Assembly: GCA_026936335.1 (NCBI GenBank)
Contig: JAPMXV010000033.1
Location: 62,001 to 126,000, forward strand
Length of the DNA stretch: 64,000 bases
Direction of reading: 5' to 3'
Source: Mantamonas sphyraenae
Lineage: Eukaryota > CRuMs > Mantamonadidae
The first letter of the stretch is position 1. Every line of letters begins with the position of its first letter. The notes below the pieces were generated by a model. It was not told the DNA's origin and searched no databases. It saw only the letters and a program-made list of their open reading frames with translations. The translations under genes were made by a program, and so were the position numbers. Below are positions 22,901 to 33,397 of this stretch, piece after piece.

Positions 22901-24860
22901 AAAGTGAAATCGAGCAGCTCACCGCCCAAAGCGCAACAAACTCGGAGCTGCAATGGATGGGACTTGTGGGCACAGCCGCCATCGCTGCCGATGAACTGAC
23001 GCCCGTGGATTTCGTCGCCGAACAGCGCGCCTGGGAGGAAGAGCACACTGCAAAGCCGCATGGTGTGTACACACGGCGAGCTGTGGTCGAGGTGGACAGC
23101 ATGCAGGAAGGCGGTGGGCGACGTGGTGGTCCGCGACGCCGTGCGTGGGAGGCGACGACGACGACGACGACGTCGTCGTCGACCTCATCTTCGTCTTCAT
23201 CCATGACGAAACGTGAGCCTGAATCGGATCTGGAGGCGATGGATGCCATGGACGTGGAAGAGGTGGCCAATGCGCGGGGGGAGGCCAACGCAGATACAAC
23301 CGTTGGCGGGATGAAGGAGTGGCACTGGGTCAACGACGATGGAGAGGATCTGGTGTGCACTGCGTGCAGGCGTGCCCGTTGTCACGAGGTGGAGGACGAC
23401 ATGTTGCTGTGTCGAGGGGAATGTGGACGTAGTTTCCACCGTCGCTGCTGGCATTTAAATTATAGCCAAATGCCAGAGGCGCGATGGACGTGACACAGGA
23501 GTGGAAATGCTTGGATTGCGAACCGGAGCAGAGTCTGCTGAGCACCGATGGCCGCGTGGCAAAGAAACAGGAGCATGCTCGTGCACAGGCTGCACATGCA
23601 CATGCAGCCATGCAACGGGCCAGGGGACAACATGTGGGTCACAGTGATGTGGATGAAAGCCGTATGGAGGAGGATGAAGAGACGGGAAGCAAACGAGAAG
23701 AGGAAGCGTACGACGGCTACGACTTTGGGATTCAAGCTTTCATGGGGTCGCAGGCATGCGACGTGTGCGGAGACGCAGCACAAGACGAGGTGGACAAGCA
23801 TGTAGTGTGTGGGATGTGCGGCGTGTGTGTGCACCAGACATGCTACGGTGTCAAGCGCATCCCTCCGCGCGGTTGGTTTTGCGCCCGATGCAGCAGCAGC
23901 GATATGGCTAGCGCCAGCTGCTACCTGTGCCAACAGAGTGGAGGGGCTCTGAAGCAGACTGTGGACGGCAAGTGGGTGCATATGGTGTGTGTGCTGTGGA
24001 TCCCGGGGCCCAAGATTGTTGATGTGGAGAGCATGGGCACGATCAAAGACTTGGAGGCGGTTGACGAGGCACACTACGATCACACGTGCGAAATGTGCGG
24101 GGGAGACATGGGCGCCATGCTGGGCTGTTCACAAAGGAGGTGCAACCATTGGATGCATGCGTGGTGCGCGCGAAACGAGGCCAACGTGATGATGTATTGC
24201 GTGGAAGACTCGGAGCAGCAGCCGCGGTACCTGTTCTACTGCCCTACACACGTGCACACGGGGGTGCAGCTGGGCAAAGAGATCAACCAGGCCCTGCAGG
24301 GCGCCAGCGAACCTCCCATGCATGGCTACGGCATGCGCAGGCACATGGACAACGAGGAACTGGATGCTTTTGACCAAGAGGTGGCTGAGGTGCGTGCTCG
24401 CCAGCGCGCTGAAAAGAAGAAGAGCAAGGCGAGGCGCAGGAAGGAGGAGGAGGCGGCCGCTGCCGCTGCTGTTGTTGCGCAAGCCGAGGCAGAAGCAACT
24501 CAGGCTGCGATTGACTTGTCTGAGCGCGCGCGACCCCGCCAAGCAAACACCAGCAGCAGTTCGTCATCGTTTGGTCACACTGACGGTGGCCATGTTGACA
24601 ATGATCAAGAGGAAGAAGGATCGACATGGGCGGCGACAAAGAGCAAGTCTGCGTTTATCCCGGAGAACCAACTGTACGATCTTGACTTGCAGGCGGTGGC
24701 CACAAAACTCAAGGTGGATGTGAGCGTTGTCGAAGCCGTGTATCATTGGTGGGAGCGGCGACGCTCGCAGTCGGGCAGACCTCTGCTGCGTCAAGCTCAG
24801 GTGGGCATCTTTGACGGGATCTTTCAGAGCTTGGACGATGACGACGAGTGGTATGTGTGA
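19976..24860 (+). CDS. EPL1-PHD chromatin regulator with two PHD/extended-PHD cassettes
   Basis: Likely a nuclear subunit of a MYST-type histone acetyltransferase complex, as JADE/BRPF proteins are. Layout, for ~1628 residues: a Lys/Ser-rich low-complexity N-terminus (~45-225); an EPL1 region (~365-600, YDLDSDDEEW); PHD (CCICYG...CVHETCYGV, ~754) plus extended PHD (~810-930); a lone PHD (CTACRRARCHE, ~1126); a second PHD (CDVCGD...CVHQTCYGV, ~1260) plus extended PHD (~1315-1425); a Lys/Ala coiled region; and a C-terminal VVEAVYHWWERRR motif typical of the EPL family. Two frame breaks interrupt it, near 22111-22115 and near 23483. Each is fixed by one added base, and the second restores the WKCLDC end of a PHD. 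It is one gene if these are sequence errors, otherwise three fragments (19976-22216, 22159-23493, 23484-24860). Confidence 0.82.
20180..20270 (+). repeat. AGC/AAG-rich repeat encoding Ser/Lys low complexity
   Basis: Imperfect agcagcaag units encode SSSKSSSKSSSKNSSK in the N-terminal part of the EPL1/PHD protein. Confidence 0.85.
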
Positions 24861-24906
24861 AAAAGGTGAAGGGGGGGGGAGGGAGACAGAGAGGCAGGAA
24901 TGCAGC

Positions 24907-27900
24907 TCAACGTGTCGCGTACGACTCTGCCGACGCTGAATGACTGGGAAGCGTGTTTCCACGCTCGTCCATGACGACCACTTCTGGCGAGGCATTGACC
25001 TGGCCCGGCAGTTCCACGGTTGGATGGCCAGTGCTGTCCTCATCGTCATCGTTGGACACGCCGCCTTCCGAACGCATAGGCTTGAGCAATTCGGCGCCAG
25101 GCAGCCGTGCTGACTTGATGACACCCGCAGAGCGATTGGCACGCAAGCTGGATGTGCCTGCGGAGCGTTCTGAACGTGGGATGCCGCTGTGCGACGTGGT
25201 TTTCGTCATGGCCCGTGGTGGTGGAGTTGTCGTCGAGGGAGAACACACTGGTGCGTGGGCTGGAACCAAAGGAGGGTTCTTGACCCAAAAGACGCCGGGA
25301 ATTGCTCAAGCTTACACCCGTGTGCGGGGTGGAGAACCCCGAGCCGTCTTCCTTGACAAAACCTCCGGATGTGCCTTCCGTGGGCGTGGCTGATGCCAGC
25401 GCACGTGCGGCCTTGTCCAACTCGTTTGTCGAGCGTGGTTGCAGGTACTTGCGACGGCGGCCCCACAGATCGTACCGCTTGATCTCGTTCCATGCCAGGA
25501 TGCCAAAGAACGTTGCCACCCAGACGCCAAAGACCACGTACACGGCAATGTGCACCGTCATGAGAACCATCCCCAACGCCATGCAGGTGATACCCAGCAG
25601 GATGACGTAATGGCCGTTGATACGATGTAGGCGGTCGCGTCCAAGACGAGGCTTTTTCTGTCCGTTTGAGCCCAGAACAGGGCGGTAAGCACGGAATGGG
25701 CTGCATGAGCAGCAATACAAACACAAGGACGCCCAGATAGGCGTGTGTGCTTGCAAAGTGTTCGCGCACGACGGAAAAGATGATGATCATGCCGGCGGTG
25801 CTCAGGGCAAAGCCCACAGCGACGAGGCGCACGTGCACACGAACGGCGTCGGTAATCTTGAGGCCGTAGTAGCGCAGATAGACGACACTGGGCACAAAGG
25901 CAATGACAAAACCTGCTGCCATGAGGATGGCGTGGATGACACGCAAATCAAAGGTCAGCGCAGAGGTCCCTTGCTGGAAGTTGATGTCGGCGACGCCGCG
26001 TGCGGAGCGAGCGTGTTGCTCCAACACGTCACGATCACCCATGGCAAAGACAACCACCGTGTTTGAGTTGGCCACAATGGGCCTGTCTGTGCTGGAGTTG
26101 ATGGCAAGCGGACGACGGAATTGGATCATGGTGAAGCCGGCCGTTTGCGAGGCGGACCGTGCAATCAGGGAGCTGGATCCCTGCTGCGAGGTGTCTTTCA
26201 CCGGAGGAAGGTAGCCACGGCTGTAATAGTCGTCGACCATGGCTACCTTTGTGGTGTCATCGAACCATCCGATGACCATGTCTGCGCTTGTCATGCCCCT
26301 GTCTGACGGATTGAAGCCCACCCCCACCCATCCTGTGGTCTGTGCACTGACCATCATGTCCAAGTAGGTGTCACTGACTCGCCAATGCAGCGTCATCTTG
26401 CCGTCAAGTACAGACAGCGAGTTTGGCCAGCCTGTGGTCACCACCTGCGTGGAGACGCCATTCGACGTCGTGCCTGCGCCTGCGCCGCCATCCTTTGGAA
26501 GCAGAAATGCATTGGCAGCCATTTCGCTCTCAGAAAGGCCTGTGTTGCGAGCCACCAGCTGACGCAACGTGGTGGCTTGCCACTCGGCAATCTGTGCTCC
26601 TGAATACTCGGCGGTGTTTTCAAACCAGAAGCGATCGCCGTCGCGCAGGCGCTGGTACTGGTCCATCACTACGGCGCGGAAGAGAGCGCCCAGGTTGCTG
26701 TCTCCGGTGGTGTCTTCTGCCAGGCCACCAATGTAGGCGTCCACGAGGGAGACGTCGTTGCGGTACGCCTCCTTCAGGCGATTCTGCACCTCGGTGTCGC
26801 TTGTGATTTGGTCAAAGGTGCTTACTGGCACCAAACCGTACGCTTGGCGCATGGCATTGTAGCTGGGCACGCCGTGTTCGCGCCCACGGTTGATGTTGAG
26901 GGCCACGAGGTCGTGGCCGCCAAAGGCAGGGCGCCCAAAGAGAAAGTTGCGCATGTCAGACACAATCTCCACGTCGACCAGTCCCTGCGGGTCGTTGACG
27001 AGGCCACGCAGGTACGCATCAATGCCCACCTGGGAGACGGAGGCCGGGTTGAAGAACGAATCGCGCATGAGCTGGTCGCGTTCGGGGATGGTGCGTCCTT
27101 GGGCGTCGAGACGACGCAACACCGAGTTGGCTTCGCTGTGACCATAGCGAAAGGCGGCAGAGGCGAATCCGTTGGCCACCGCCGGGTTGACATTTGCCTT
27201 GTAGCCCGCGTAGTCTGGCAGGCGCTGGCCGATGATGGCAGGCAGGTACTCGTTGACAAGGATGCTCTGGAAGACGGCAATCACATGTTGGCGTGCCTGC
27301 TGGTACAGCTGTTCGTCGGACAGGGTTGCATCCTGTGCCACGAGCTGGTCCGCCTTGCGGTTGTGCTCGCGCACGAGGAGGGTAGTCAGCGAGATGAGCA
27401 TGGGATTCTCGTTGCAGCGTATGTCACCACAGGCAAACAGTTTGCTGTCCGCCATATTGAGTGGGTTCTGCATGTTCAGTTGTGTGGCCGAGTTGAACGG
27501 CAGCAGATTGCCTGCGGAGGTCTTGAGCTTGCCTCCTTGCAGTGTTCGTAGCTTGCCTGCGGTCACGCCGTTGGTGCCGTATATGTGTGAGGCATCCACA
27601 AACGACGTTGCTTCGTTGAGCTGTTCGCGGGGATTGGCGGTTGAGGTGCCCGTCCCTGAGTACACCTTGGTGCGTGACTGGCGAATGATGGACCGATTTG
27701 TACACTGGGGGTCGAACCACTGTGGGATGGGATGGGATGTGGGTGGTGTGGTGTGCATGTGCGCGTGTGTGCGTGTGTTTGTGGTGTTCTTCCGCGTGAG
27801 CAAAACCGATCGGCGACTTCTGGACGGCAAGTGAAGCCACGGAGCCACACGAGCCAAAAAACGCCGCGCTCCTTCCACACCACCCACCTCATCACACATG

Positions 27901-28650
27901 GGCACGGGGATGTTGATGGGCTCTTTGCCAGAGCTCGGGGGCTCGGTGAGGGTGATGTCATGGGCGAGGAATTGGCCCCAGGCCGTCTGCGAAGTGTGTC
28001 CAGGGACATTTGTGTGACGGTGAGTTTTCTTTCTTCCTGAATGGAAAGACTGCGCCTGTGCACAAGCCACACGCAACTTACCAGCAATCTGATTTGAAGA
28101 GAGATTGACAATGTGCAGACGGGGCAGCGAGTACACACAGGAAGGCGGCGGAGGAGTGTGTGAGTCGTTGGACGCGGGTTGTGTCGGGACGTGTGAGGAC
28201 AGCGGTGGGAACAGGGACGTACGAGTTGCGCAGTGAAGAGCGCTTTCCTGTGCCGATTGTACGGCACACGATGTTGGAAATATTGCGTGGGTTGGGCAGA
28301 GTGCTGACGTTTCCCTGCATGCCCCGAGGAACCGAGATGCCGTCCTCGTAGGCGGCCGGAGCGATGCGCAGGAGCGGTGAATTGGCCGCGCCTCTATTTA
28401 CACTGTTGAAAACGTTGTTACCTGTTCCATCATACGAACGAAAAGCTGGGATGGGTGCGTGGGGTGGGGTCGGGTGGTGAATGGAAACGGATGAGCAGGT
28501 AGAACGTTGTGAGGGGTGAAAGGTGCACACAGAAACTTGGATTGCAACAGCCAGCAACAGCAGCAACGTACCGGCCTCCACGCATCCCGGTGACAACAGC
28601 AGCAAGAGCAGAAGCAGGAACAGTACACTCTGGCTTCTTGTGCTCGTCAT
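24907..28650 (-). CDS. Animal-type haem peroxidase-DOMON-cytochrome b561 fusion, copy 2
   Basis: Exons: 28650-28572, 28445-28223, a proposed 7-nt exon 28088-28082, 27986-27888 and 27719-24907. A Leu-rich signal peptide precedes the same order as copy 1: peroxidase (distal His in [10 protein letters not shown], Arg/Glu in DIRCNE, proximal His in FRYGHSE), DOMON (GWVGVGFNPSDRGMTSADM) and b561 (VIHAILM, VRVHVRLVAVGF, THAYLGV, RLHRINGHY). Introns fall at related places in the two copies, so they are paralogues, but the proteins have diverged considerably. Two extra-base frame breaks are inferred, at CCC on minus (25698-25700, inside MQP-FRAYRPVLG) and at GGG on minus (25212-25214, in the tail). 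With both corrected the product is ~1070 residues. The last part of the tail is Ser-rich. The stop lies 46 bp from the stop of the convergent EPL1/PHD gene. Confidence 0.85.
28082..28088 (-). other. Putative 7-nt microexon of peroxidase copy 2
   Basis: The sequence attgctg on minus is preceded by tcaaatcag and followed by gtaagttg. The upstream exon ends in phase 2 (aac tc) and the downstream exon starts in phase 0 (acg gcc tgg), exactly what 7 nt would reconcile: tc|a ttg ctg|acg. Skipping it gives no in-frame join with the available donor and acceptor. Confidence 0.45.
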
Positions 28651-28716
28651 GGAATTGCAGGGTGTGGGAAGGATTTGCGGGGTGGGTTTCTTTTGTGTCT
28701 GCTGCCGCTCCTCTCC

Positions 28717-30081
28717 TCACGCAATGGCCAGCCAAATGATGGCGAAAATGAGGAGGATGAGAAAGATCTTGATGATAAGGCCACGGTTGGAGCGGAGATT
28801 GGACATGTGGCGTTGGAGTTGGGAGTGGGCCATGTCGACGTTTGCCTCGGCATCGACAAAGTTGCGGTCGATCAGCTCCACCTGCTGGCCCTGCTCCTCA
28901 ATCATGATCGCAAGGCGTTGAAACACCTGGGACATCTCGGCCAGCGTCGATTCGATGGTCTCCACCGCGTTTGCCCGCTGCTCCATGTACGAATGGTTGC
29001 CGTCGTTTTGCATCTGCATCTGCGCCTGCATTTGCATCGGTTGCTTGGCCTGTGGCGACTGTGGCGGCGACTCTGTGTACGATGAGTTGTTCTGTTGTTG
29101 TTGTTGTTGTTGCACCTGCTGTTGGAACACTGTGGCTGTGTGGGGAAGGAACGCAAGACAGGGGTCAGCATCGTGCGCATGCGGCATACCAGCGTGCCCA
29201 CCCACCACCCCATGGGACATACACTTGCGCTGCTTGGGTGGTGCTGTGTAGATGTTGAGCCTCTCCTGCTGCTTCTTCATGCTCTGGGTGCGCTTTTCAA
29301 GGACAGCTCGGAACTGTTGGATTTGACCACCCATCTTCTTTTTCAGGAAGCCGATGACATTGCCTGTGTGAACCTTTTCTTGGTCGCTTGCTCGCTGGCT
29401 GCGTGCCATGCTGCTGCTCTGTGAATACGCCTCCAGCGCCTCGATTTGCTGGTTCAGTGCGTTGATGTCCTGCTTGATGACAAAGGTCAGCTTGTCGATC
29501 TCCGCAGAGTTGTCGTCAAACAATGACTTGCGTTGTGCCACTGTGTGTGTGTGTGTGTGTGTGTGTGTGGCGACGGTGTCAGCGGCAACAAGGCGGTCCT
29601 CCGTTTTCGTCGGGGAAACACTTGGGACGCGCCCCTGGGCGCAAGGATCACCACCATGAGCCACACAGCCAAGTGTAATCGCATACACATCAACACACAG
29701 AGGCGTGCATGCTTCGCTGTTTGCAAGGGAGGAGGCGTGCGTGTGCGGGGCGGCAGAAAGGCAAAACGGGACTGAATTCTCGTTGGGGGGGCAGTGGGAA
29801 AGCTGCGTACGTTTGGCGAGCTGCTCGAGCTTGTCGCTTGTGTTGCTGATGCTCTTTCCAATGGCAGAGGCCGCTTGTGTGAATTCACTACGCGTGGTGG
29901 GTGTGCTGTACTCTGTTTGGTCGCTGAGGCTGCTGTAGGCGCCGGCGGAGGACTTGCTCTTGAGGCCACCTGCGTTTGGCCTGCCTGTAAACATGACACC
30001 TGCGTTGGGCGGCTCATTCACATCCTTCATGGCACGCACTCGCTGTTGAAAGTCGAGGGTGCGGTTGCGAGCGCTCCTCAT
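28717..30081 (-). CDS. STX5: Syntaxin-5-type Qa-SNARE (Sed5 family)
   Basis: This is the Golgi Qa-SNARE for ER-Golgi and intra-Golgi fusion. Exons are 30081-29811, 29540-29223 and 29135-28717, giving 335 residues, typical for the family. The first junction restores LAKLAQRKSLFDD, a syntaxin-5 hallmark. The N-terminus MRSARNRTLDFQQRV matches the family's short N-peptide. An Abc helical region and a Gln-rich linker follow. The SNARE helix runs from about VETIESTLAEMSQVFQRLA to LIDRNFVDAEANVDMAH with the central Gln layer (MIEEQGQQVELID), and a C-terminal anchor (IIKIFLILLIFAIIWLAIA) ends the protein. The second intron's donor is taken as gtatgt because it keeps the frame; its acceptor could be one of two CAGs five bases apart. 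The start codon faces the SCAMP start across 58 bp. Confidence 0.93.
   Translation of the reverse strand: MRSARNRTLDFQQRVRAMKDVNEPPNAGVMFTGRPNAGGLKSKSSAGAYSSLSDQTEYSTPTTRSEFTQAASAIGKSISNTSDKLEQLAKRTQLSHCPPNENSVPFCLSAAPHTHASSLANSEACTPLCVDVYAITLGCVAHGGDPCAQGRVPSVSPTKTEDRLVAADTVATHTHTHTHTVAQRKSLFDDNSAEIDKLTFVIKQDINALNQQIEALEAYSQSSSMARSQRASDQEKVHTGNVIGFLKKKMGGQIQQFRAVLEKRTQSMKKQQERLNIYTAPPKQRKCMSHGVVGGHAGMPHAHDADPCLAFLPHTATVFQQQVQQQQQQQNNSSYTESPPQSPQAKQPMQMQAQMQMQNDGNHSYMEQRANAVETIESTLAEMSQVFQRLAIMIEEQGQQVELIDRNFVDAEANVDMAHSQLQRHMSNLRSNRGLIIKIFLILLIFAIIWLAIA
29542..29569 (+). repeat. (TG)14 microsatellite inside syntaxin-5 intron 1
   Basis: A perfect TG run on plus is a CA run on the transcribed strand. 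It abuts the 3' splice site directly and takes the place of a polypyrimidine tract. Confidence 0.9.
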
Positions 30082-30139
30082 GGTTGGGTTGGGCTTTTGT
30101 CTTGGGCAGCGCCACGCGACGCAACCAAAATCTGGGCGC
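30082..30139. promoter_or_regulatory. 58-bp bidirectional promoter region, syntaxin-5/SCAMP
   Basis: The initiation codons of two divergent membrane-traffic genes are 58 bp apart. Transcription start sites must lie within this gap or inside the opposite gene's transcript. I see no TATA box. Shared regulation is an inference from the layout. Confidence 0.5.
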
Positions 30140-31873
30140 ATGAGTGAACCAAACCCGTTTGACGACGAAGAGGTATGTGTGTGGTGAGAGAGAGAGAGAC
30201 GTGTGCGACAAAGAAAGGGATGCGGGATTGCGTGGTGTGGTGCAGACGGTGGGAACCAGGGCTGACAAAAAAATGAGCGCGTGGCACGGTGGGACGACCC
30301 ACAACGCAGCATCACACGGCGGCCGCGACGGTGAGCACAGACTCCAGCGACACGACAGGGTCGCAGGCATCAAACGGAGGAGGCATGGAGTACAACCCGT
30401 TTGAGGCACTGGTAGGTGTGGAGAGTGAACAGAGAGAGAGAGAGAGAGAGAGCGAGTGAAGACTGACCTCGGCGCCGGGACACAGAACAACCCGGGCTCA
30501 GTCAACTACGCCCAGGGCAGCCAGGGTGGCGGCAGCAAGGGAGGCAAGAAGCAAGAGCAGCCCAAGAGCTCACCCAAGGAGAGCAGCAAGCAGAGCCGCA
30601 AGAATGCCAACAGCGGGGGGGCAAAGGTAAGGGACAAAGTGACGACGAAAAGAGAGGTCCAGCCAGCAGCATATCCCCTTCGGGCTGACACAACAGCGTG
30701 CGTTGCGCATGCACGCGTCGCCACGCGTGCTGTCACAGAGCAAAGAGGATCTGCTGCGTGAAAAGGAGCAGGAGCTGGCACGCAAAGAGCGCGAGCTGGC
30801 GGCAAAGGAGCGCACGCTGGTGAGTAATGCGAGGGAGGCGCGCGTGGATCTGTGGGTTCGGAGGCACAAGCAGGCGTCTGAAGCCGTGCATGCGTGGGAA
30901 CGCAAAAGGTCACTGACACGTCCACCGACTATGTGCACACACTCATGTGCAGGGCCAGAGCGGTGGCCAGGGCGCTTCTGCGCTGGAGATCCAGCAGCGC
31001 GAGCAGGCGCTGGCGAGAAAGGAGGCCGAGTTGCTTGAACGCGAGGTAAGGCCCCTCTCTCGTGAGGACAACACCACAGGACACAGTGAGACACAGACAC
31101 ACACACACACACACACGCCATTCAGAGCTTGCTGACACACAAGTGTGATGTCACAGAGGTTGATTGCACACGCGGAAGGGCTGGTGCGGCCGAAAAACTG
31201 GCCGCCGTGTGCGCCGTTCATGTACCACAACATTTCGGAGGAGATTCCGAGCCAGGAGCGCAAGTCGCTTGTGCGCAAGCTCTATTATTTGTGGATTGTC
31301 AACTTTGTGTGCTACATGTTCAACTTTCTGTCGGTGATGGTTGCGTTTGCCACGCCGCTGTTGCAAAAGGTGGAGGTGGTGCCGGGCCAGCCCATTTCCG
31401 ACTTTCTGTTTGCCACCCTGTTTCTGGTCATGGGTGCGCCGCTGTCCTTTGCCGGTTGGTACTACCAAACCTACCGCTACATGCAAAAGACGGTGCTGAG
31501 CAAACGCTTCTGGTGGATCTTTTTCCTGCTGGCCATCAACACGGCGTGGCTGGTGGCCCAGTGCACCGGTCTGTACTCGGGTGCGGCAGGCGCTGGCATG
31601 ATGGCCAAGTTCCTTACGTGTGGGCAGGGCAACTGTGGCACGTTTGTGCCCACCAGTGACGAACAGACCACCGCACAGGTTCTGGGTGCGTTTTACGCCA
31701 TCTCCTTCTCCTTCTGGCTGCTGTGTGCCCTCGTGTCCATGTGGATGTGCCGTGTGCTGTTTGTGTGGTACAAGGCCAATGGCGGCCAGGCCCTGGAGCG
31801 CGCAGACGTGGAGAACGAAGCCACCTCCATCATGGCTCGCCAGGCCATCAAGCAGGCCACCAATGGCATCTAA
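30140..31873 (+). CDS. SCAMP: Secretory carrier-associated membrane protein (SCAMP)
   Basis: SCAMPs are four-helix proteins of post-Golgi and endocytic membranes. Six exons, all phase 0: 30140-30172, 30310-30411, 30486-30626, 30739-30819, 30953-31045, 31157-31873; 388 residues. The N-terminus carries two NPF motifs (PNPFDDEE and EYNPFEAL) that bind EH-domain proteins, then a Gly/Lys/Ser-rich linker. A Glu/Arg coiled coil follows (LLREKEQELARKERELAA), and the conserved entry NWPPCAPFMYHNISEEIP precedes four membrane helices. Between helices 2 and 3 lies the cytoplasmic loop GWYYQTYRYMQKT, near the family's E-peptide position. The acceptors of exons 2 and 4 were chosen because they keep the frame; exon 4 could start 36 bp earlier at cagCGTGCG. 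Introns hold GA and CA repeats. Confidence 0.92.
31097..31116 (+). repeat. CA dinucleotide run in SCAMP intron 5
   Basis: A short CA run lies 40 bp upstream of the 3' splice site tgtcacag, similar to CA runs in other introns of the window. Confidence 0.8.
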
Positions 31874-31977
31874 GATGCATGAAAGAAGGAGAGAGAGAGA
31901 GAGGAAGAGAGAGACAGGGATAAGTGGAGGGAACGGCAGCGCTGCCAACAAAACAAATCACCACTTCCATCGGGGAC

Positions 31978-33296
31978 ATGGACGCAAACACTCTTGCATT
32001 GTACCTGTCACATGTGCAGTCAGCGGTCGGCTACACGGTGAGCGTGGAGCAGAGTGCTGCCCTGCGCTTGTCGCTGCCTGTGCTCAAGGCAGACAACAAG
32101 CTGGACGCCGTGAACTTTTGGGGCGTCATCCAGGGTGTGCAGGCAGACTATCTCATTGCACAGGGCATCAACGAAGCCGATCCACTGGCTTTCCAGTGGT
32201 TTTGCAGGTGCGTTGTATTGATCAGCGGTGGTGGTTGGGGGGGGCGAGAGCGAGGGAGGGGTTGCGCGGGAGCCGCAGGAGAGAGGAAATTTGTCCGTTG
32301 GCGAAACTGCTCGACTGGGAACGGCCGCGCAGAGGGCCACGGGGGTAGCATGAGACACTGGATGAGACTGACACGGGGGCGGCTGGAATACGTGGATTTG
32401 GGATGAGCGTAGTCAGGACGCAGTGAACTGGGTGCAGCTGCAGGAAGTGGACACAACGACGGCAGCCAATGCTTTGAGGCTGGTCAAACGCTTCACAGGC
32501 GACCTGGCCCACGAGTTTGTGTACGAAATGCCTGTGCGCGAGAAGCAGAGCGCAGATGTGGTGGCTGCAGCCAATGCACAGGGGGCGTCGTCGTCCTCGG
32601 CCTCGACTGTGTCGGGCGAAGAGGAAGAAGGTGAGTGGTTGGCCGTGATTTCGAGGCCACAACGTACACACCCACGCTCACACACAATCCACACACACGC
32701 ACACACACACGCACGCACTCGCCCGCTTCATTGAACCACAACTGTACACACGCACACGGGTGAAACGCATCACCAAACACCTGCTGTGGGACACACACGC
32801 AGAGGAAGAAGAGGAGGAGGAGGGCGCGGGAAAGAGCAAGCAGGCGACGGTGGAGATTCGCGTGTTGGAAGAGGAGCGTCTGGCAGCCACAGTGGCAGCC
32901 ATTAGCCACGACGTGGCAGCAGTGCCGCGTGGAGCGCTGCTTCTGACGTCATCGAACGACGTGAAGAAGAACCGTGCGTTTGACGGACTGGACGTGTCGG
33001 AGGCAGGGCAGCTGTCGTCGTACGTGCACTACCGCAAGCCCGAGCTGGCCAGCAAGCGTTCACTGCTGGAGCAGGAGGCACTGGACAAGAACTTTGACTT
33101 TCTGGACCCTGTGGACGACGATGTGCCCTACGGCTGCTGGTCGCTCAAGTACAACAAGTCGACAGGCGTCACGGCCCTCAGCAGCTTCCTGTGGCCCGGT
33201 GCCACCTGTGTGCACCTGGTGGGCACCGCCATGTTTGCCAACGCATACTTTGGCACGGGTGTGAAGAACCTGGATCTGGGATTCCAGCTGGCGTGA
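31978..33296 (+). CDS. RSPH9: Radial spoke head protein 9 homologue
   Basis: RSPH9 sits in the head of the axonemal radial spoke and is needed for 9+2 ciliary motion. Exons 31978-32207, 32413-32630 and 32803-33296 give 313 residues (vertebrate form ~276). Family landmarks: MDANTLALYLSHVQS at the start, AVNFWGVIQGVQADYLIAQG in exon 1, a Glu-rich loop across the second junction, VPRGALLLTSSNDVKKNRAF, and GLDVSEAGQLSSYVHYRKPE. The end matches as well: SLLEQEALDKNFDFLDPVDD, then PYGCWSLKYN, SFLWPGATCVHLV, and GTGVKNLDLGFQLA. Junction 1 is phase 2 and junction 2 phase 1, both confirmed by family alignment. Intron 1 is G-rich with an unusual cgtag acceptor; intron 2 is CA-rich. Confidence 0.93.
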
Positions 33297-33397
33297 TGGG
33301 GAAAATGGAACTGGAATTGACCTCTGCCTCTCCCACCCCCAACCCAATCCCACACCATCACCACCACCCACCACCTCACCACTGCTTCTCTTGCAAC

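Noticed and set aside
23400-23490. Intron ending at ttatag as the cause of the frame change in the EPL1/PHD gene
   Set aside because: Any intron with that acceptor would remove the Cys/His ligands of the PHD finger; a one-base error explains it better.
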